A stretch of DNA of 14,190 nucleotides from Comamonadaceae bacterium (GCA_947372005.1 CANBRV010000030.1:1-14190), one strand, 5' to 3'; shown: positions 1-7,537, numbered from the stretch's first letter. Program-made: numbers and translations. The notes: a model not told the origin generated them from the letters alone.

Positions 1-1481
1 CTACCAAATGCCGTGGCTCCGTCTACTTTGTAGGTCACTGTCGCACCGCTATCGGTGCCGCTGGTTGTTAACGCAGTGTTGCTGGTGATGCCGTCTGCTG
101 CCGTGCCGGTATCGCTGGTGAGCGCCAGTGTGGGCGTCGCAGCAGAGCCAAGCTGAGTGTTAAAAGCACTCAAACTAGTACTTGAAATAACACTAACAGC
201 ACGAATACCCAGAATCAGCGTATTGACCATCGCAGAACTAAGCACACCCGCAACAAGCCCCGCCTCAAGCTGGACAAGCATCGCGTTTATTGTTGACCCA
301 GCATTATTTTCAGCCCCTGAAATGGCAGCCAAGGCACGGCCATAGGCGTCGGCCCCAGCATTAGCCAAGCCACTACTGTCGATGACCAAACTGGGAGACG
401 AGCTAACCAAGGCATTGACACCAGCAATGCCTAAATCAAAAGCAGTCACCACCTGTGCATTAGCAGCAGCAATATCTGCCGCCGTTTTGGCGCCAATGGT
501 CGTGCTAGAGGCACCATTCACCCCGCCGCTCAACCCAAGCTTACGAACAGCCAACTCAGTTAACGGATTTAGATTGATAACATAACTACCTCCCGCAGCA
601 CCTGCAACACTAGCAACTGCGCGTAAATCGGTATTAATACTACGCAAGGCATTCTGAGCCTCATCGCGGTAATCAGCTGCAGAACCACTATCCGTCAAAC
701 GCAACAGAACAGAACCACTGTAACCTGTCGCGATACTAATTCCAAACGCACCCGCGTTTCCCACCACGCTAGCACCCAGCACATTGCCAACGCCATCATA
801 AGCAGTGACCGTAAGCTCTAAGCCCGAAACAACAGGCCCCAATGCAATGCCACCCGAAATGACATAAGGAGCATTTACCCCAGTCACCGCCACCCCAGCA
901 CCCGCCGCCCCAGCACCCGCCGCCCCAGCACCCGCCGCCGCAATAGCAACACCGCCACCCAGAACACCCAAAACAACCCCACCACTCTCCGCAGCATCAA
1001 TCACTCGGACAGTACCAGCCATCCATTCGAAACCTGCGCCTGCGCCCGCAGGCAGCGCATTAATCACATGATTAACAGCACCCGCATAAGATGGATTCGC
1101 CAAAGAAAAAGCAGCCAAGGATTCGGAAGTGCCACTTATATAAATAAGTTCAGCCTGACCATCAACAAGAGCAAAACCACTTTGCCCAGAAGTAATTACG
1201 ACAGCACCCTCAACAGAGGTCGCCAAAGAGGCAACCGTCGCATCTGCAACAACATATACAGAAGCACTAGGAAAGACATAAAAATCTTCGATCAGCAACT
1301 CCGCCCCGTCGGCGGAACGCACAAACATATCCTTACCGCGCTTAACCACAAGATCCGGCTTTGCTAAATCCACCCCAGCCACAATAAACCACTGATCCGC
1401 TACAGCCTTAATGACTTTTTTCTGCCCCGCCTTTAAAGTGATTCGAATAGGTGACTGCGTCGTCAAAAATTGAGTTGCCAT
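1..1481 (-). CDS. Large BapA-like surface adhesin, N-terminal part (runs off the window)
   Basis: Open frame of 493 residues from the ATG at 1481 with no stop before the window edge, so the C-terminus is missing. Residues 1-75 resemble the BapA-prefix domain: short beta strands with VVKRGKDMFVRSADGAELL followed by an acidic IEDF. Residues about 181-195 are three AAGAG repeats. Residues about 205-340 look like a beta-sandwich repeat with YDGVGNVLG, a RDEAQ segment and the motif NPLTELAV, common in giant biofilm adhesins. The last 35 residues (LTSDTGTAADGITSN then GATVTYKVDG) look like the start of Bap-type Ig-like tandem repeats. Such proteins are usually exported by a type I system and held at the cell surface, where they mediate adhesion and biofilm formation. 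No signal peptide is seen, as expected for that route. The ribosome site before the ATG is weak. No transporter genes are in the window. The family call is firm; the role is inferred from the family. Confidence 0.85.
   Translation of the reverse strand, partial: MATQFLTTQSPIRITLKAGQKKVIKAVADQWFIVAGVDLAKPDLVVKRGKDMFVRSADGAELLIEDFYVFPSASVYVVADATVASLATSVEGAVVITSGQSGFALVDGQAELIYISGTSESLAAFSLANPSYAGAVNHVINALPAGAGAGFEWMAGTVRVIDAAESGGVVLGVLGGGVAIAAAGAGAAGAGAAGAGVAVTGVNAPYVISGGIALGPVVSGLELTVTAYDGVGNVLGASVVGNAGAFGISIATGYSGSVLLRLTDSGSAADYRDEAQNALRSINTDLRAVASVAGAAGGSYVINLNPLTELAVRKLGLSGGVNGASSTTIGAKTAADIAAANAQVVTAFDLGIAGVNALVSSSPSLVIDSSGLANAGADAYGRALAAISGAENNAGSTINAMLVQLEAGLVAGVLSSAMVNTLILGIRAVSVISSTSLSAFNTQLGSAATPTLALTSDTGTAADGITSNTALTTSGTDSGATVTYKVDGATAFG
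896..940. repeat. 15-bp tandem repeat, three copies, inside the adhesin
   Basis: The unit CAGCACCCGCCGCCC is present three times head to tail; the last copy differs only in its final base. In the minus-strand adhesin it encodes the pentapeptide AAGAG three times at residues about 181-195, after the N-terminal domain and before the first beta-sandwich. It probably forms a flexible linker. The unit is a multiple of three, so copy-number change would alter linker length and not the reading frame. Confidence 0.9.
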
Positions 1482-1585
1482 ATTTAATTAACCAATCACA
1501 AAATAAAATAAAAATTCAGCCACGTCCACACGTACTAGCCATAAAAATAACACTCAAACATAAACAAATCACATGAAAAAGTGAA

Positions 1586-1759
1586 CTAGGAAGATACAGA
1601 CACCAATTCCTCATGAGGGGAGGGGATACTCAAATTGCCATCACAACAAACAACACCATCCGCCACACCCACAGCCCAAATACATACCCCCGTCACACTA
1701 CAAGTGACAACAACATCTTCCTCAGAAAGCAACAAGCCCAACCCTTTATCAAAAATCAT
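1586..1759 (-). CDS. Possible 57-residue ORF overlapping the octapeptide-repeat gene
   Basis: An ATG at 1759 overlaps the TGA of the upstream gene as ATGA, an arrangement typical of translational coupling. The frame stays open for 57 codons to a TAG at 1586-1588. The product starts MIFDKGLGLLLSEEDVVV, is rich in valine, has four cysteines (residues 20, 26, 38, 39) and resembles no family I recognise. It sits between the octapeptide-repeat gene and the adhesin on the same strand. The minus strand here is rich in G and T, which tends to leave chance open frames, so it may not be a gene. Confidence 0.3.
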   Translation of the reverse strand: MIFDKGLGLLLSEEDVVVTCSVTGVCIWAVGVADGVVCCDGNLSIPSPHEELVSVSS

Positions 1760-2010
1760 GATCGAAACATTAACTGTTTAAGAGTGATCGCGGTCGCCTG
1801 ACTGCTCGTAAACGCACGAATTTGCCGACCACTCAAACTGGCAAACGTCCTCGGACTTAAGGCACCAATAACCTCCGATGAAAGTGTTGCGATTTGCTCG
1901 GGAGTAAATCCTGAAACATCTTCTGGCGTTAAAGCCGCAGCCTGAGAAATCGATAGCTCAGCTCGCCCGTCAAAATTTCCCAATGAAGTTATGTTGCTTT
2001 TATTTCTCAT
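1756..2010 (-). CDS. Short octapeptide-repeat protein (adhesin-associated type repeats)
   Basis: From the ATG at 2010 this encodes 84 residues. After about 19 residues the protein is almost entirely an eight-residue repeat: SISQAAAL, TPEDVSGF, TPEQIATL, SSEVIGAL, SPRTFASL, SGRQIRAF, TSSQATAI, then a partial copy. Position 8 is a large hydrophobic (L, F or I) and position 5 is usually V, I or F. Repeats of the TTAQVAAL kind occur in long surface proteins of proteobacteria, where they form amphipathic helical arrays. Here there is no signal peptide and no anchor domain, so it is either a small stand-alone protein or the remnant of a longer gene. A longer frame starts at a TTG at 2091, but its extra N-terminus looks non-coding. 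No good Shine-Dalgarno precedes either start. It lies upstream of the adhesin on the same strand. Function unknown. Confidence 0.55.
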   Translation of the reverse strand: MRNKSNITSLGNFDGRAELSISQAAALTPEDVSGFTPEQIATLSSEVIGALSPRTFASLSGRQIRAFTSSQATAITLKQLMFRS

Positions 2011-2723
2011 TGAAGGAATTTTGCAAAAATTCGCCTCAAAAGGTAATGACTTGTTTTTGTCAAATTGCGAAAAAAATGCACAGCAAAACAATAGCGCCTA
2101 CACGGAAACCTCGCTTGCAAGGCGGCTATTTTCATTACAAGCAATCAAACCCATCAATAGCTTATTCTTGCTATAGACGCATGTGTAATTTGTAGATAGT
2201 ATGAAAAAAATCATACCGAAAAAAAGGCAAGATTCAGTGGACTTTCCCCTCTCTCACGGTCTTCTCATCGGAAATTAATCTTAAGCGTGGCTCATGAAAA
2301 TATGATGAAAGGCTCACATCCACAGGGCTATTTTTATTCAGTAAAAGAAGTGCCTTACAAATAAAAATCAAATGAATTTATCCATCTCCTTAAACCTAAC
2401 CCTCAACGCAGCCGACGCCAATCGAACAAGTGAACTCGGGACTCATCTAACACAGTTTTTTAATAACTGTCTTTCAGAAGGGACTTTAAATTTGCTTCAT
2501 ACAGGCGATATTTTTCGCTTTGTGGATCTCAATTTGTATCTATCACGACGCGCATGGAATTTATTGAGCAATCCTATTTTTTTGGAGATTGATTTAGTGC
2601 AAACAAGGTGATCCACCCAAGTAAAGTGACTCAAGGGTCGCCTACGTTTGCAAAAAAAATACAAAAATAGGTAGTTTCATAATTTACCAATATGGCTGAA
2701 AGTTGATGTTTTTTTAAGACATC
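2011..2723. other. Mostly non-coding AT-rich stretch
   Basis: About 700 bases without a gene I can support. An open frame on the plus strand at 2372-2611 (79 codons, starting MNLSISLNLTLNAADANR) has no Shine-Dalgarno and no recognisable domain; it could be a decayed fragment or chance. A short inverted repeat GTATGA/TCATAC with six A between the arms lies at 2199-2216, too weak to be called a terminator. No tRNA-like fold, attachment site or insertion-sequence end is evident by eye. The stretch separates the minus-strand adhesin group from the plus-strand orphan gene and may contain promoters for both, but no convincing -35/-10 pair stands out. Confidence 0.5.
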
Positions 2724-3101
2724 ATGATGCTTGATTGCCTTCCTCTCATTCATCTTGCGGCTGTGCATGCTGTCGCAGGATACAACAGCGACACCCTTGG
2801 GCTTGGGCTCATATGTCAAAAAAACAGCACATTAGCAAGCATAGGACGCTATCGGAACTCTGTTACTCAGCACAGCAATTACGCCCTCGTTGGTTATCAG
2901 CCCGTGACATGGCTCGGTGCTCGATGGGGTGCTTTTGCTGGCATGGTTAATGGTTATCCACATCGAAATGGAGGTTATTTCCCCATGGGCGGCATTATTT
3001 CATCGATCCCGCTACCATTAGGCGAATTGCACATTGCCATTCTTCCGAAAACGGCCATTAATCCTGTGACCGCTGAGTTCTCCGTTGCTATTAAATTTTA
3101 G
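2724..3101 (+). CDS. Small beta-strand-rich protein of unknown function, N-terminus possibly eroded
   Basis: The 125-residue frame is the only convincing plus-strand gene. The part from residue 18 (AGYNSDTLGLGL) to the end recalls a family of small proteins from proteobacterial genomes and phages: an IGRYRNS strand, then NYALVGYQPV, an aromatic WGAFAGMVNGYPHRNGGYF segment, and a hydrophobic end PVTAEFSVAIKF. Alternating strand patterns suggest an outer-membrane-like small barrel, loosely recalling PagP-type folds, but that link is a guess. Relatives as I remember them start with a signal peptide. Here the first 17 residues (MMLDCLPLIHLAAVHAV) are hydrophobic but lack the basic start, and a TAA in frame just upstream blocks extension. 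No Shine-Dalgarno precedes the tandem ATGs at 2724 and 2727. It may be a damaged or recently truncated gene. Confidence 0.6.
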   Translation: MMLDCLPLIHLAAVHAVAGYNSDTLGLGLICQKNSTLASIGRYRNSVTQHSNYALVGYQPVTWLGARWGAFAGMVNGYPHRNGGYFPMGGIISSIPLPLGELHIAILPKTAINPVTAEFSVAIKF

Positions 3102-3136
3102 GAAGCCTTCATTGGTCGCGCGCACGATAGCGCATT

Positions 3137-3664
3137 TTAAGTATTGCTGACCATTGACGTAGAAGGCTTGGGCATGGACTTCATGGAAACATCTAACGCG
3201 GCAAGCATGAATCGAATGTAATCAAGATTGACTTGCATCGAACCGCCACATTCGGCAAATGTCTTGGCCAAGCTTATTCGATGATAAATACGCTCGAGTA
3301 AATCCACTTGGGTTTCAGTCGACTGGAGGTATTCCAGATACAAATCTTTATTTTTCCATTTGGGCCATTTGTGTTTGTCGAGCTCAGGTGAAAAAAACAA
3401 CACTATTGGAATAAGGCCATTGTTGATGTCATCGAAAGCATCCGTCCTTAAAGAGCCAACAAGAGCCGCTCGGACGACTTCAGGGGTTTTCAATGAGCTA
3501 TCGTCTTTACTAATAGCATCAAAAATAGCAGCGTTGAAGCGCACCTCACGTCGAATCCTATCTTGAATGGCCAAAGTGAGGTTTTTGATTTCGTCAGATT
3601 TTCGAAACGCGTCCAATCCGCCTTTAATAAAGGTCTTGGCTGGCTCGGCAAGCAAATCCCACAT
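3137..3664 (-). CDS. Hypothetical helical protein, second gene of a two-gene cassette
   Basis: A 175-residue protein with a clear ribosome site (AGGGAG six bases before the ATG). It is predicted mainly helical: an amphipathic N-terminus (MWDLLAEPAKTFIKGGLDAF), a basic stretch QDRIRREVRF, and a C-terminal half rich in charged helices (LLERIYHRISLAKTFAECGG then YIRFMLAALDVSMKS). It has no signal peptide, membrane segment or catalytic motif that I can identify. I do not recognise the family. The gene begins 10 bases after the stop of the gene at 3675-3962, and that stop codon is part of its ribosome site, so the two are almost certainly co-transcribed and co-translated. It ends facing the plus-strand gene at 2724-3101. 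A small defence-like or regulatory pair is possible, but nothing in the sequence proves it. Confidence 0.75.
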   Translation of the reverse strand: MWDLLAEPAKTFIKGGLDAFRKSDEIKNLTLAIQDRIRREVRFNAAIFDAISKDDSSLKTPEVVRAALVGSLRTDAFDDINNGLIPIVLFFSPELDKHKWPKWKNKDLYLEYLQSTETQVDLLERIYHRISLAKTFAECGGSMQVNLDYIRFMLAALDVSMKSMPKPSTSMVSNT

Positions 3665-3670
3665 CTACTT

Positions 3671-3676
3671 CTCCCT
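3671..3676 (-). promoter_or_regulatory. Shine-Dalgarno merged with the upstream stop codon
   Basis: On the minus strand AGGGAG lies six bases before the ATG at 3664. Its first bases are shared with the TAG stop (3675-3677) of the upstream gene. Ribosomes finishing the first gene stop directly on the start site of the second, which supports coupled translation and fixes the start of the second gene. Confidence 0.75.
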
Positions 3677-3962
3677 ATTTATGAAACGAAGCACTAGGAT
3701 TTTTTTGTCTTAACAAGCTCATCTTGTCATTGTGCTTTTTGGCTTCTTCATCTTTTAATAAAAATTTAAGTGCTTTTAAGTTCACCACATCTGGAGGCAC
3801 AATAATCATCTGACCGTTATCACCCACAACGTGAATGAGGGCAATAAACAATTCAACCCTCCCATTTACTTTTTGGTAACGAACCAATTGCTTAGAAACC
3901 CATGCAGCAACCACAGAAACGATTAATTCGCTATCTTCAAAGGTTTTTAGCGTTACTTCCAT
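3675..3962 (-). CDS. Hypothetical small protein, first gene of a two-gene cassette
   Basis: A 95-residue protein with an AGAAGG ribosome site eight bases before the ATG. The first two thirds look like a compact alpha/beta domain (LKTFEDSELIVSVVAAWVSK, then LFIALIHVV and QMIIVPPDVV). The last third is a lysine-rich charged helix (ALKFLLKDEEAKKHNDK) ending in SASFHK. No signal peptide or clear membrane segment is seen. It leads the two-gene unit with the gene at 3137-3664, and an inverted repeat lies about 37 bases upstream. I do not recognise the family and assign no function. Being first, small and charged, it could be a partner or regulator of the second product, but that is speculation. Confidence 0.7.
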   Translation of the reverse strand: MEVTLKTFEDSELIVSVVAAWVSKQLVRYQKVNGRVELFIALIHVVGDNGQMIIVPPDVVNLKALKFLLKDEEAKKHNDKMSLLRQKNPSASFHK

Positions 3963-3998
3963 TCATTTAACCTTCTGTTTTTGTAAACTCTTGCCTGC

Positions 3999-4012
3999 TG
4001 TCAAGCATGACA
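3999..4012. promoter_or_regulatory. Inverted repeat overlapping a -35-like hexamer
   Basis: TGTCA-AGCA-TGACA is a perfect five-base inverted repeat with a four-base spacer, 37 bases upstream of the ATG at 3962. Read on the minus strand, one arm is part of TTGACA, a consensus -35 hexamer. No good -10 lies at the usual 16-18 base spacing (the nearest candidate, TTTACA, is 11 bases away). It could be an operator or promoter element of the two-gene cassette. Weak call. Confidence 0.25.
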
Positions 4013-4069
4013 CAACAGAAAGTTTTTACCAATACCTTATTTGAGTGATGTTGCCTACTTATGTATGCA

Positions 4070-4723
4070 TCATGGCGCCACGCGCCCCGTCCACTGCGCC
4101 TGTCCCTCACTGATACTGCCAAGCGTCCAAATAAAACTATCACTCGCTGCGGCTAAAGCCTCCGACACCCGAGCCGCCTGCGCCGCATCACGCAGCTCAT
4201 ACGTTACTTGCATGCTTTGGTTCGACATATCCATCGTCAGCTGCCTCATCCGCACCTGCGGCACACGCACTCCCTCAATGGCACCAAAGAAAGGATTGAT
4301 ATCTTGCAAGACCGCTTGCTTCGCTTTGTCAAGGGGCGAGCGCTGCGGCTGCTGATCGGCGGACGCTGGTGCGCTGGCTTTGAGTGCCTGCACCTGACTA
4401 GCCACTTGGGCGTACTCGGCCCGCCATTGCCACGCAGCGACCAGAAGCACCAGCGCCGCACAGACAGCGCCCACTTGGCACAGCTTGCGCCAATCAACTA
4501 AACGCTTGGCAGACGCGGCCACTACAGTGCCTGCTGGTCGAACGGTCACCACCAGCTTGCGACTCGTCCAGACTTGACGCGGATACTCAAGTGCAATCTC
4601 CTGCGGCTGACAGTTCAGCTGCTGCGCCGCTTGTTGCTGGGCAATCAATTGGTATTCAGGGAAACTGCGTATGCCTGTGGGCATCTCCAGTGTGAGGATG
4701 GCTTTGTTGGAATCGCTTGACAT
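4070..4723 (-). CDS. PilN/GspL-like inner-membrane assembly protein
   Basis: From the ATG at 4723 this is a 217-residue single-pass protein. A frame extending upstream to a TTG at 4759 is less likely, since that would overlap the end of the ATPase gene. Counting from the chosen start, about 80 cytoplasmic residues precede a membrane segment (GAVCAALVLLVAAWQW, residues about 85-100). A short coiled coil (YAQVASQVQALKAS), a polar linker and a ferredoxin-like periplasmic domain follow (NPFFGAIEG, RMRQLTMDM, QVTYELRD, WTLGSISE). This layout matches PilN and the C-terminal half of GspL, which link the cytoplasmic ATPase to periplasmic PilO/PilP partners. The actin-like GspL/PilM domain is absent. 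It is the last gene of the operon, 22 bases after gspE; in classical type IV pilus clusters pilN precedes pilO. Confidence 0.65.
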   Translation of the reverse strand: MSSDSNKAILTLEMPTGIRSFPEYQLIAQQQAAQQLNCQPQEIALEYPRQVWTSRKLVVTVRPAGTVVAASAKRLVDWRKLCQVGAVCAALVLLVAAWQWRAEYAQVASQVQALKASAPASADQQPQRSPLDKAKQAVLQDINPFFGAIEGVRVPQVRMRQLTMDMSNQSMQVTYELRDAAQAARVSEALAAASDSFIWTLGSISEGQAQWTGRVAP

Positions 4724-4745
4724 GATGCTGGTGTCTTCTGTGTTT

Positions 4746-5981
4746 CTAGTCCCAGCCAATCACACGCGTTACTTCCTCAAACGACGTCTGGTGCGACTGC
4801 ACAAAGCCCCATGCTTGAGCCAGCAGTCGTCGATCCGCCTCTTGGCTCAGTAATGCCGTCATCTCCCCCAAACTGGCTCGCTGCACAATCATGTCGCGCA
4901 GCTTGGCGGTGAGGGTATGCACCTCAGCCACAACAAACCGCCCTTTATAGCCCGTGCCGCCGCAGTGCGTACAGCCCATGACTTTAGGTACGGTGTGGGG
5001 TGCAAAAGCGGCTTGCCTCACTTGCTGCTCTTCCTCTTGCGTGAGTGCTCTGGTTTGCACGCATGAGCGGCACAGCCGCCTGAGCAACCGCTGCACCACC
5101 ACGCCATTTAAAGCCGAAGCAAAACCAAAAGGATCCATCCCAAAGTGCTGAAACCGTCCAAGCACATCGGGCAAGCTATTGGCATGCACGGTGGTAAAGA
5201 CCAAATGCCCTGTGAGAGCGGACTGCACCGCAATGTGCGCGGTTTCTGCATCCCGAATTTCTCCTACTAAGATTTTGTCAGGGTCATGGCGCAAGATAGA
5301 GCGCAGTCCCGTGGCAAACGTCAACCCCTTTTGCTCGTTAACGGGGATTTGTAAGGTGCCTGGCAGTTCGTACTCGACGGGGTCTTCAATGGTGATGATT
5401 TTTTCTAATCCGGTGTTGACTTCGGATAGGGCGGCATACACCGTGGTCGTTTTACCGCTCCCTGTGGGTCCTGTCACCAGCAGCATGCCATGTGGTCGGC
5501 TCGCGAGTTGCCGAATCTCTTTGGCATAGCGGCTCTCAAACCCTAGGCCCATGAGTGTCAATGCGGCACTGTGCGTTTCTCGCAATTGGGTTTTATCCAG
5601 CAAACGCAGTACCGCGTCTTCGCCAAACAAGCTGGGCATGATGGAGACGCGCAAATCGAGCTGCTTCTCAGCCCAGTGGATGCGCCCGTCTTGTGGTCTG
5701 CGCCGCTCAGTAATGTCTAACTGGGCTAGCACTTTGATACGCGAAATGGTCTCTTCTGCGGCTTGTACGCCGTCCAGCATGGCGCCTGCTCGCATCACAC
5801 CATCGAGCCGGTATTTCAGCTGCAAGCCTTGCCGCGTGGCCTCAAAATGAATATCACTGGCGCCCTCGGTATAGGCGTACATCAGTGCCTCGTCAACAAA
5901 CGCCACCACAGAGACGGGGCTGGGCGCGGGCGCGGCAGTCGGCAGCACAAGGTTGATCGTTTGGTTCATCGCTCGGGTCAT
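4746..5981 (-). CDS. gspE: Type II secretion/type IV pilus assembly ATPase GspE (short form)
   Basis: This 411-residue hexameric ATPase of the GspE/PilB family powers pseudopilus assembly at the inner membrane. A SDIHFE...YRLDG domain lies at residues 42-61, Walker A GPTGSGKTTT at 171-180, the Asp box around IITIEDPVEYE, Walker B ILVGEIRD at 237-244 and the His box TGHLVFTTVHANS at 257-269. A four-cysteine zinc site is formed by C304, C307, C337 and C340. It is shorter than typical GspE (about 500-570 residues) because the N-terminal N1 domain that docks on GspL is missing, which fits the absence of a GspL actin-like domain nearby. A second ATG lies four codons downstream. The gene starts three bases after the stop of gspF, so the two are co-translated. 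Confidence 0.95.
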   Translation of the reverse strand: MTRAMNQTINLVLPTAAPAPSPVSVVAFVDEALMYAYTEGASDIHFEATRQGLQLKYRLDGVMRAGAMLDGVQAAEETISRIKVLAQLDITERRRPQDGRIHWAEKQLDLRVSIMPSLFGEDAVLRLLDKTQLRETHSAALTLMGLGFESRYAKEIRQLASRPHGMLLVTGPTGSGKTTTVYAALSEVNTGLEKIITIEDPVEYELPGTLQIPVNEQKGLTFATGLRSILRHDPDKILVGEIRDAETAHIAVQSALTGHLVFTTVHANSLPDVLGRFQHFGMDPFGFASALNGVVVQRLLRRLCRSCVQTRALTQEEEQQVRQAAFAPHTVPKVMGCTHCGGTGYKGRFVVAEVHTLTAKLRDMIVQRASLGEMTALLSQEADRRLLAQAWGFVQSHQTSFEEVTRVIGWD

Positions 5982-5984
5982 TAC

Positions 5985-7142
5985 TTATCTCAGCTGTGTG
6001 GTCATTTGAAACACTGGCAAATACATCATCACAACCATAGAGCCCACCAATAGCGCCACTAGCAAAATTAAAACTGGCTCAATGATGCGCGTGAGTCGCT
6101 CGACAAAGGTTTCAAACCGCGCGCGGTGCAAGCCCGAGATCACCTGCGCGGTTCGGTAAAAATCGCCATTGCGCTCAGCCACAGCCATCAGCCTTCGGTC
6201 TACGTCACTGCATAAGCCTTGTTCAAAGAGTGTGGGGGCAATGGGTCGGCCTTGCTCAACCAGCACGAGTGCTTTGTTTAACGCACGGCGCATGTGTGCG
6301 TTTAAGGCGGCCTCGCCGGCAATGGTCATGGCTTGCGTGACAGGGTAACCACCTTTAATTAACAGATGCAAGGTTTGATACAGCATGGCTAGCTGGAAGT
6401 GCTCTAGTTGCAACCGCAAAGGCGTCACTGCCCAAGCGGCTTTGAGCAGGGCTTGCTTGACAAGACCCGCGCGAACCAAGGCCAGCATCGTCACTGCCAA
6501 TAGCACAAGCCCTATAAACACCTCGGCGCGGTAGCTGCTGATGAAGCTGCTGAGGGAAATCACAAACGACGTCAGCCCTTTGGCGTTGCCCCGTAGTGTG
6601 TCGTACATCCGCGCAAAATTGGGCATCACCACCATCAAAATAAACAGCGTAATGCCCAGACCGAGCGCACAGACCAAGGCAGGATAAATGGCGGCACTCA
6701 CCACCTTGCTGCGCAGCGCAGCCACCATTTGGTGATACGTTAAATAGTCATCTAATGCTTCGATGAGGTTGCTGGTGCGCTCGCCCGAACGCACGGCAGC
6801 TAAGAGCACGGCAGGCGCAGTGCCCACGTGCTCTAGCGCCTGTGAGAGTGCTTGACCTTGCGCGAGTTGGTGATGGATTTGTGCAGCCAAGCTGCTGGGC
6901 AAGGTCTCGACCGCCTCCACAATCGTCATGCCAGCGTGCAGCAAGGTGCGCAGCTCCCTACAAAACGTGGGATAGTCCGGTACGGCGTGGGTATCACTCA
7001 CCCATGAGCGACGCACGGCCTGTAAGCTCAGCACGATATGCCCTGCCCGCGTGAGCTGCTCGTGCAGCGCCGCTTCGCTGCTCGCCTCTTGTATGTCTTG
7101 CACAATGCGTCGCCCTGCGTAATAACGAGCCCGCCACTTCAT
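5985..7142 (-). CDS. gspF: Inner-membrane platform protein GspF/PilC
   Basis: A 385-residue polytopic protein that forms the inner-membrane platform on which the GspE ATPase acts to add or retract pseudopilin subunits. It has the two-fold GspF domain layout: a first cytoplasmic helical domain (residues about 55-145, with FCRELRTLLHAGMTIVEAV), a membrane segment about 147-173, and a hairpin partner about 206-226. The second copy of the domain follows (about 248-345, LAMLYQTLHLLIKGGYPV), and the last membrane segment is about 354-377. The length matches the family (about 400), slightly short at the N-terminus. The ATG overlaps the TGA of the minor pseudopilin gene as ATGA. Function is firm from family and context. 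Confidence 0.93.
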   Translation of the reverse strand: MKWRARYYAGRRIVQDIQEASSEAALHEQLTRAGHIVLSLQAVRRSWVSDTHAVPDYPTFCRELRTLLHAGMTIVEAVETLPSSLAAQIHHQLAQGQALSQALEHVGTAPAVLLAAVRSGERTSNLIEALDDYLTYHQMVAALRSKVVSAAIYPALVCALGLGITLFILMVVMPNFARMYDTLRGNAKGLTSFVISLSSFISSYRAEVFIGLVLLAVTMLALVRAGLVKQALLKAAWAVTPLRLQLEHFQLAMLYQTLHLLIKGGYPVTQAMTIAGEAALNAHMRRALNKALVLVEQGRPIAPTLFEQGLCSDVDRRLMAVAERNGDFYRTAQVISGLHRARFETFVERLTRIIEPVLILLVALLVGSMVVMMYLPVFQMTTQLR

Positions 7143-7537
7143 GGTGCGACTCCGACAGGCACCGCACTGATCACCGCATGAATGCGTCCTTGCGCATCGC
7201 GCTGAAGTGTCCAGCCGTCACCTTGCGCAGAGGCACGGGGCTGCAAGGGGTTAGCGTAGAGCCGGCGCAAATGTCTTTGCACACTGACTTGGCGCTTATC
7301 CAGTAACAGCTCTTCTAGTCGCTCGGGGTATTGTTTGCGCACGCCAGGCGTGGCTTCGTAATAGCTTTGTATCGCCTGGGCATAGAGAGCCACGATGCGC
7401 GCGGATTCTTCCGTCCGCATGCGCTGCGCTTGCGTGGACACCACCACCATCACCCCTTGGGTCGCCAAGGCCAGCAGCAGCATGGCGGCTAGCACGGCAA
7501 TGAAGGTAAAGCCGTGCACCTTTTTACCACGAGGCAT
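7139..7537 (-). CDS. Minor pseudopilin lacking Glu5
   Basis: With the ATG at 7537 this is a 132-residue prepilin: a short basic leader MPRGKKVHG, cleavage expected after that Gly, then FTFIAVLAAMLLLALATQGVM as the hydrophobic helix. The usual Glu at mature position 5 is Ala, a trait of GspK-like tip pseudopilins. The soluble part has YAQAIQSYYEATPG, YPERLEELLLDKR and HLRRLYANPL, as in minor pseudopilins of such clusters. A frame open to 7606 includes an upstream region with no prepilin character, and another ATG at 7549 is possible. The chosen start overlaps the preceding pseudopilin gene by 14 bases. The protein probably sits at or near the pseudopilus tip. Family firm; exact subunit identity uncertain. 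Confidence 0.8.
   Translation of the reverse strand: MPRGKKVHGFTFIAVLAAMLLLALATQGVMVVVSTQAQRMRTEESARIVALYAQAIQSYYEATPGVRKQYPERLEELLLDKRQVSVQRHLRRLYANPLQPRASAQGDGWTLQRDAQGRIHAVISAVPVGVAP

Noticed and set aside
1068..1367. 99-codon plus-strand frame opposite the adhesin
   Set aside because: Antisense to the adhesin, which has recognisable domains in the other strand.
1609..1618. Ten-base palindrome CCTCATGAGG upstream of the adhesin
   Set aside because: A single short palindrome with no partner copy or promoter nearby; it also lies in or next to a possible small ORF.
2199..2216. GTATGA/TCATAC hairpin
   Set aside because: Six-base AT-rich arms with no T-tract or linked gene; probably chance.
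2631..2819. 62-codon minus-strand frame
   Set aside because: No ribosome site or recognisable features, and it overlaps the start of the better supported plus-strand gene.
3117..3138. Possible bidirectional terminator between the converging genes
   Set aside because: GCGC/GCGC arms of only four bases around ACGATA with a short ATTTTAA tail; too weak to call.
5179..5850. Plus-strand frames opposite gspE
   Set aside because: Antisense shadows of a firmly identified ATPase; no ribosome sites or family features.
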